Source of the DNA: URHD0088 sp041488295
GTDB lineage: Bacteria; Pseudomonadota; Alphaproteobacteria; ATCC43930; CGMCC-115725
Reading direction: 5' to 3'
Length of the DNA: 10,456 bases
Assembly (NCBI GenBank): GCA_041488295.1
Contig: JBGPOZ010000172.1
Coordinates: forward strand, 1 to 10,456
Shown: in pieces, positions 9,261 through 10,456 of the stretch
How the letters are laid out: every line of letters begins with the position of its first letter
Position numbering within the stretch: the first letter of the stretch is position 1
The notes under the pieces: generated by a model
The model's database searches: none
What the model saw: only the letters and a program-made list of their open reading frames with translations
What the model was told of the DNA's origin: nothing
Made by a program: the position numbers and the translations under genes

Positions 9261-9414
9261 AGGGCAGGGTGGGGGATCTCGACGCGATGCTGCTTTGGCC
9301 AAATCCTGGGTAGCCGGCGCTTCCCCCACCTCAATCCTCGCCCGCTCTCGCGGAAGGCGAAGGCTTCCGCTGTCGCGGCAGGCGAAGCGAAGCTTCGCCG
9401 AGAGCTTGCGGGGG
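9245..9414. repeat. Nested palindromic intergenic repeat (REP/MITE-like)
   Basis: The ends are an 11-base perfect inverted repeat: CCCCCGCAAGC (9245-9255) and GCTTGCGGGGG (9404-9414). Inside them is a second inverted pair, GGTGGGGG (9268-9275) and CCCCCACC (9323-9330). The left arm folds on itself (CCCCCGC 9245-9251 with GCGGGGG 9254-9260). The right arm is an imperfect larger hairpin (GCTCTCG 9344-9350 with CGAGAGC 9399-9405) enclosing two smaller ones: GCGGAAG/CTTCCGC (9350-9356, 9364-9370) and GGCGAAGC/GCTTCGCC (9381-9388, 9392-9399). This looks like two REP-type palindromes facing each other. Such elements are common between genes in alphaproteobacteria and are probably moved by transposase-like enzymes encoded elsewhere. 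Confidence 0.75.
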
Positions 9415-9469
9415 AGGAGGCTGTCGTCGCTGGTCTCAGCAACTATGAAAAAGTCCGGCAAGCGCCCTG

Positions 9470-9907
9470 ATGCCGGTGATCGGCAACCCTTTCTTAACCG
9501 CGGCAGGCGACACTTCCGTGTTCGCCATCACGCGCCGTGGTCCCATGAAGGTCGTCAAGACAAGTTACGACAGACGCGATGAGCGGCGCGACCGGCGCTA
9601 TCCGTTGCCGGCGCTCGACGTCCTCATTGGCGGGACCGGATACTCGACGGTCAACTGGTCGCTCGGCGGGTGCCTCATCGGCAGCTTTTCCGGCGAGGCC
9701 GTGCCCGGGGGCACGATCACCGGCACCTTGCGCGCAGCCGGGAGCGACACGATCCTGCGTTTCACCGGAATGGTGGTGCGGGTCGGCACGCCGCCGGACG
9801 GACTCCTCGCCATCCAATTCACCGACCTCGGCGAGGACGGGATCGAGATCCTCGATCGCTATATCGCCCGCCGCATGTTCGGGCGGCGCAAGGGAAGCTC
9901 AAGCTAG
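9470..9907 (+). CDS. PilZ-domain protein, predicted cyclic di-GMP receptor
   Basis: This small cytoplasmic protein of 145 residues is essentially one PilZ domain. PilZ domains bind cyclic di-GMP and pass the signal to motility, polysaccharide or other outputs. Both ligand motifs are present: RxxxR at Arg39-Arg43 (RRDRRYP) and the N-x-S-x-x-G form of the second motif at Asn62-Gly67 (NWSLGG), at the usual spacing. A beta-rich core follows (GTITGTLRAAG, LRFTGMVVRVG, LLAIQFTDLG), then a C-terminal helix (EILDRYIARRMFGRRK) with a basic tail. There is no membrane segment and no attached enzymatic domain, so it probably acts on a partner encoded elsewhere. The start could instead be ATG 9545 (MKVVKTSYDRR), which keeps both motifs; neither start has a clear ribosome binding site. 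The last 9 bases overlap the end of the convergent exonuclease gene. Confidence 0.85.
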   Translation: MPVIGNPFLTAAGDTSVFAITRRGPMKVVKTSYDRRDERRDRRYPLPALDVLIGGTGYSTVNWSLGGCLIGSFSGEAVPGGTITGTLRAAGSDTILRFTGMVVRVGTPPDGLLAIQFTDLGEDGIEILDRYIARRMFGRRKGSSS

Positions 9908-10456
9908 TTCGCACCAGATCGGCGTGTGGTCGGAGGCCTTGTCCTTGCCGCGCGGCCCCTTGTCGACGGCGCAGGCGGAGAGCCGATCGGCCGCCTGCGG
10001 CGAGAGCAGCAGGTGATCGATGCGCAGGCCCTCGTCGCGATACCAGCGCCCGGCCTGATAGTCCCAGAAGGTGTAGACATGCGGCTCGGCGTGGAGCGCA
10101 CGGAAGGCGTCGGTGAGGCCGAGATTGAGGAGCTTGCGGAAGCGCGCCCGTGATTGCGGCCGGCACAGCGCGTCGTCGCGCCAGCCGACCGGGTCATAGA
10201 GGTCTTCATCGCCCGGGCAGATGTTGTAATCGCCGGCGAGGACGAGCGGCAGCTCGCGCTCGAGGAGGGCTCCGGCATGGGCGTAGAGCCGGTCCATCCA
10301 GGCGAGCTTGTAGGGGAATTTCTCGCTTTCGACCGGGTTGCCGTTCGGCAGATAGATCGAGGCGACGCGCAGATCGCCGATCGTCGCCTCGATGTAGCGC
10401 GCCTGCTCGTCGGCCGCATCGCCCGGCAGCCCCTTGACGATGTCGCGCGCCGGCTC
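9899..10456 (-). CDS. xth: Exodeoxyribonuclease III (AP endonuclease), N-terminus beyond window edge
   Basis: This DNA-repair enzyme cuts at abasic sites and degrades one strand from 3' ends. The reading frame is open to the last base of the window and gives 185 C-terminal residues. The family has about 260-270, so roughly 75-80 residues with the first metal-binding glutamate are missing. Visible features of the exonuclease-endonuclease-phosphatase fold, read from the - strand, are ATIGDLRVASIYLPNGNPV with the catalytic-region Tyr and Asn, VLAGDYNICPGDEDLYDP (Asp and Asn of the active site), LNLGLTDAFRALH, YTFWDY, GLRIDHLLLSP (active-site Asp) and the terminal ASDHTPIWCEL (Asp-His pair). This pattern fits the Xth group better than other members of the fold. 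The TGA stop lies inside the last codons of the convergent PilZ gene. No damage is visible in the part present. Confidence 0.94.
   Translation of the reverse strand, partial: EPARDIVKGLPGDAADEQARYIEATIGDLRVASIYLPNGNPVESEKFPYKLAWMDRLYAHAGALLERELPLVLAGDYNICPGDEDLYDPVGWRDDALCRPQSRARFRKLLNLGLTDAFRALHAEPHVYTFWDYQAGRWYRDEGLRIDHLLLSPQAADRLSACAVDKGPRGKDKASDHTPIWCELA

Larger units (their letters stand above)
9184..9469. other. Long non-coding stretch between ilvD and the PilZ gene
   Basis: These 286 bases hold no gene I can support. About 170 of them form the palindromic repeat described separately. The AT-richer end (about 9440-9455) may carry the promoter of the PilZ gene, but no clear -35/-10 pair was found. 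A short open frame from ATG 9445 has 45 codons and no family features. Confidence 0.5.

Noticed and set aside
9245..9414. CRISPR array
   Set aside because: There are no regularly spaced direct repeats. The repeats are inverted and nested, and no cas gene is nearby.
9193..9582. 129-codon open frame across the palindromic repeat
   Set aside because: It reads straight through the inverted repeat, has no ribosome binding site or domain, and overlaps the PilZ start in a different frame.

Overview
The window looks like ordinary chromosome from a high-GC alphaproteobacterium, most likely of the Rhizobiales or a related order. This rests on strong GC bias at third codon positions, the alphaproteobacterial form of IlvD (ending in a ...VTHPG...YADI tail), and a GC-rich palindromic intergenic repeat of the kind common in that group. 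The species cannot be named from the sequence. No tRNA, rRNA, CRISPR array, insertion sequence or phage gene was seen.

Layout, left to right. The window opens inside valS (valyl-tRNA synthetase, + strand, N-terminus missing). Nineteen bases later comes an uncharacterised exported protein with a C-terminal membrane anchor. After a 165-base gap there is a complete TRAP transporter operon on the + strand: periplasmic binding protein (dctP type), small permease (dctQ type) and large permease (dctM type). The Q and M genes overlap by ATGA. A class IIA HAD-family hydrolase follows on the - strand, converging on the transporter, with a GC-rich hairpin at the junction. It is divergent from ilvD (dihydroxy-acid dehydratase, + strand), which has a clear ribosome binding site. 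Behind ilvD lies a 286-base non-coding stretch filled mostly by a nested palindromic repeat of about 170 bases. Next is a small PilZ-domain (cyclic di-GMP binding) protein on the + strand. Its end overlaps by 9 bases the end of a convergent exodeoxyribonuclease III gene on the - strand, whose N-terminus lies beyond the right edge.

How the genes fit together. valS and ilvD are housekeeping genes for valine charging and branched-chain amino acid synthesis. The TRAP operon should import an organic acid using a sodium gradient, but nothing in the window fixes the substrate. The HAD enzyme and the PilZ protein are stand-alone genes of unknown partner. I see no convincing new multi-gene system. The items most worth a second look are the palindromic repeat, the uncharacterised valS-linked membrane protein, the undefined TRAP substrate and the tail-to-tail PilZ/exonuclease overlap.
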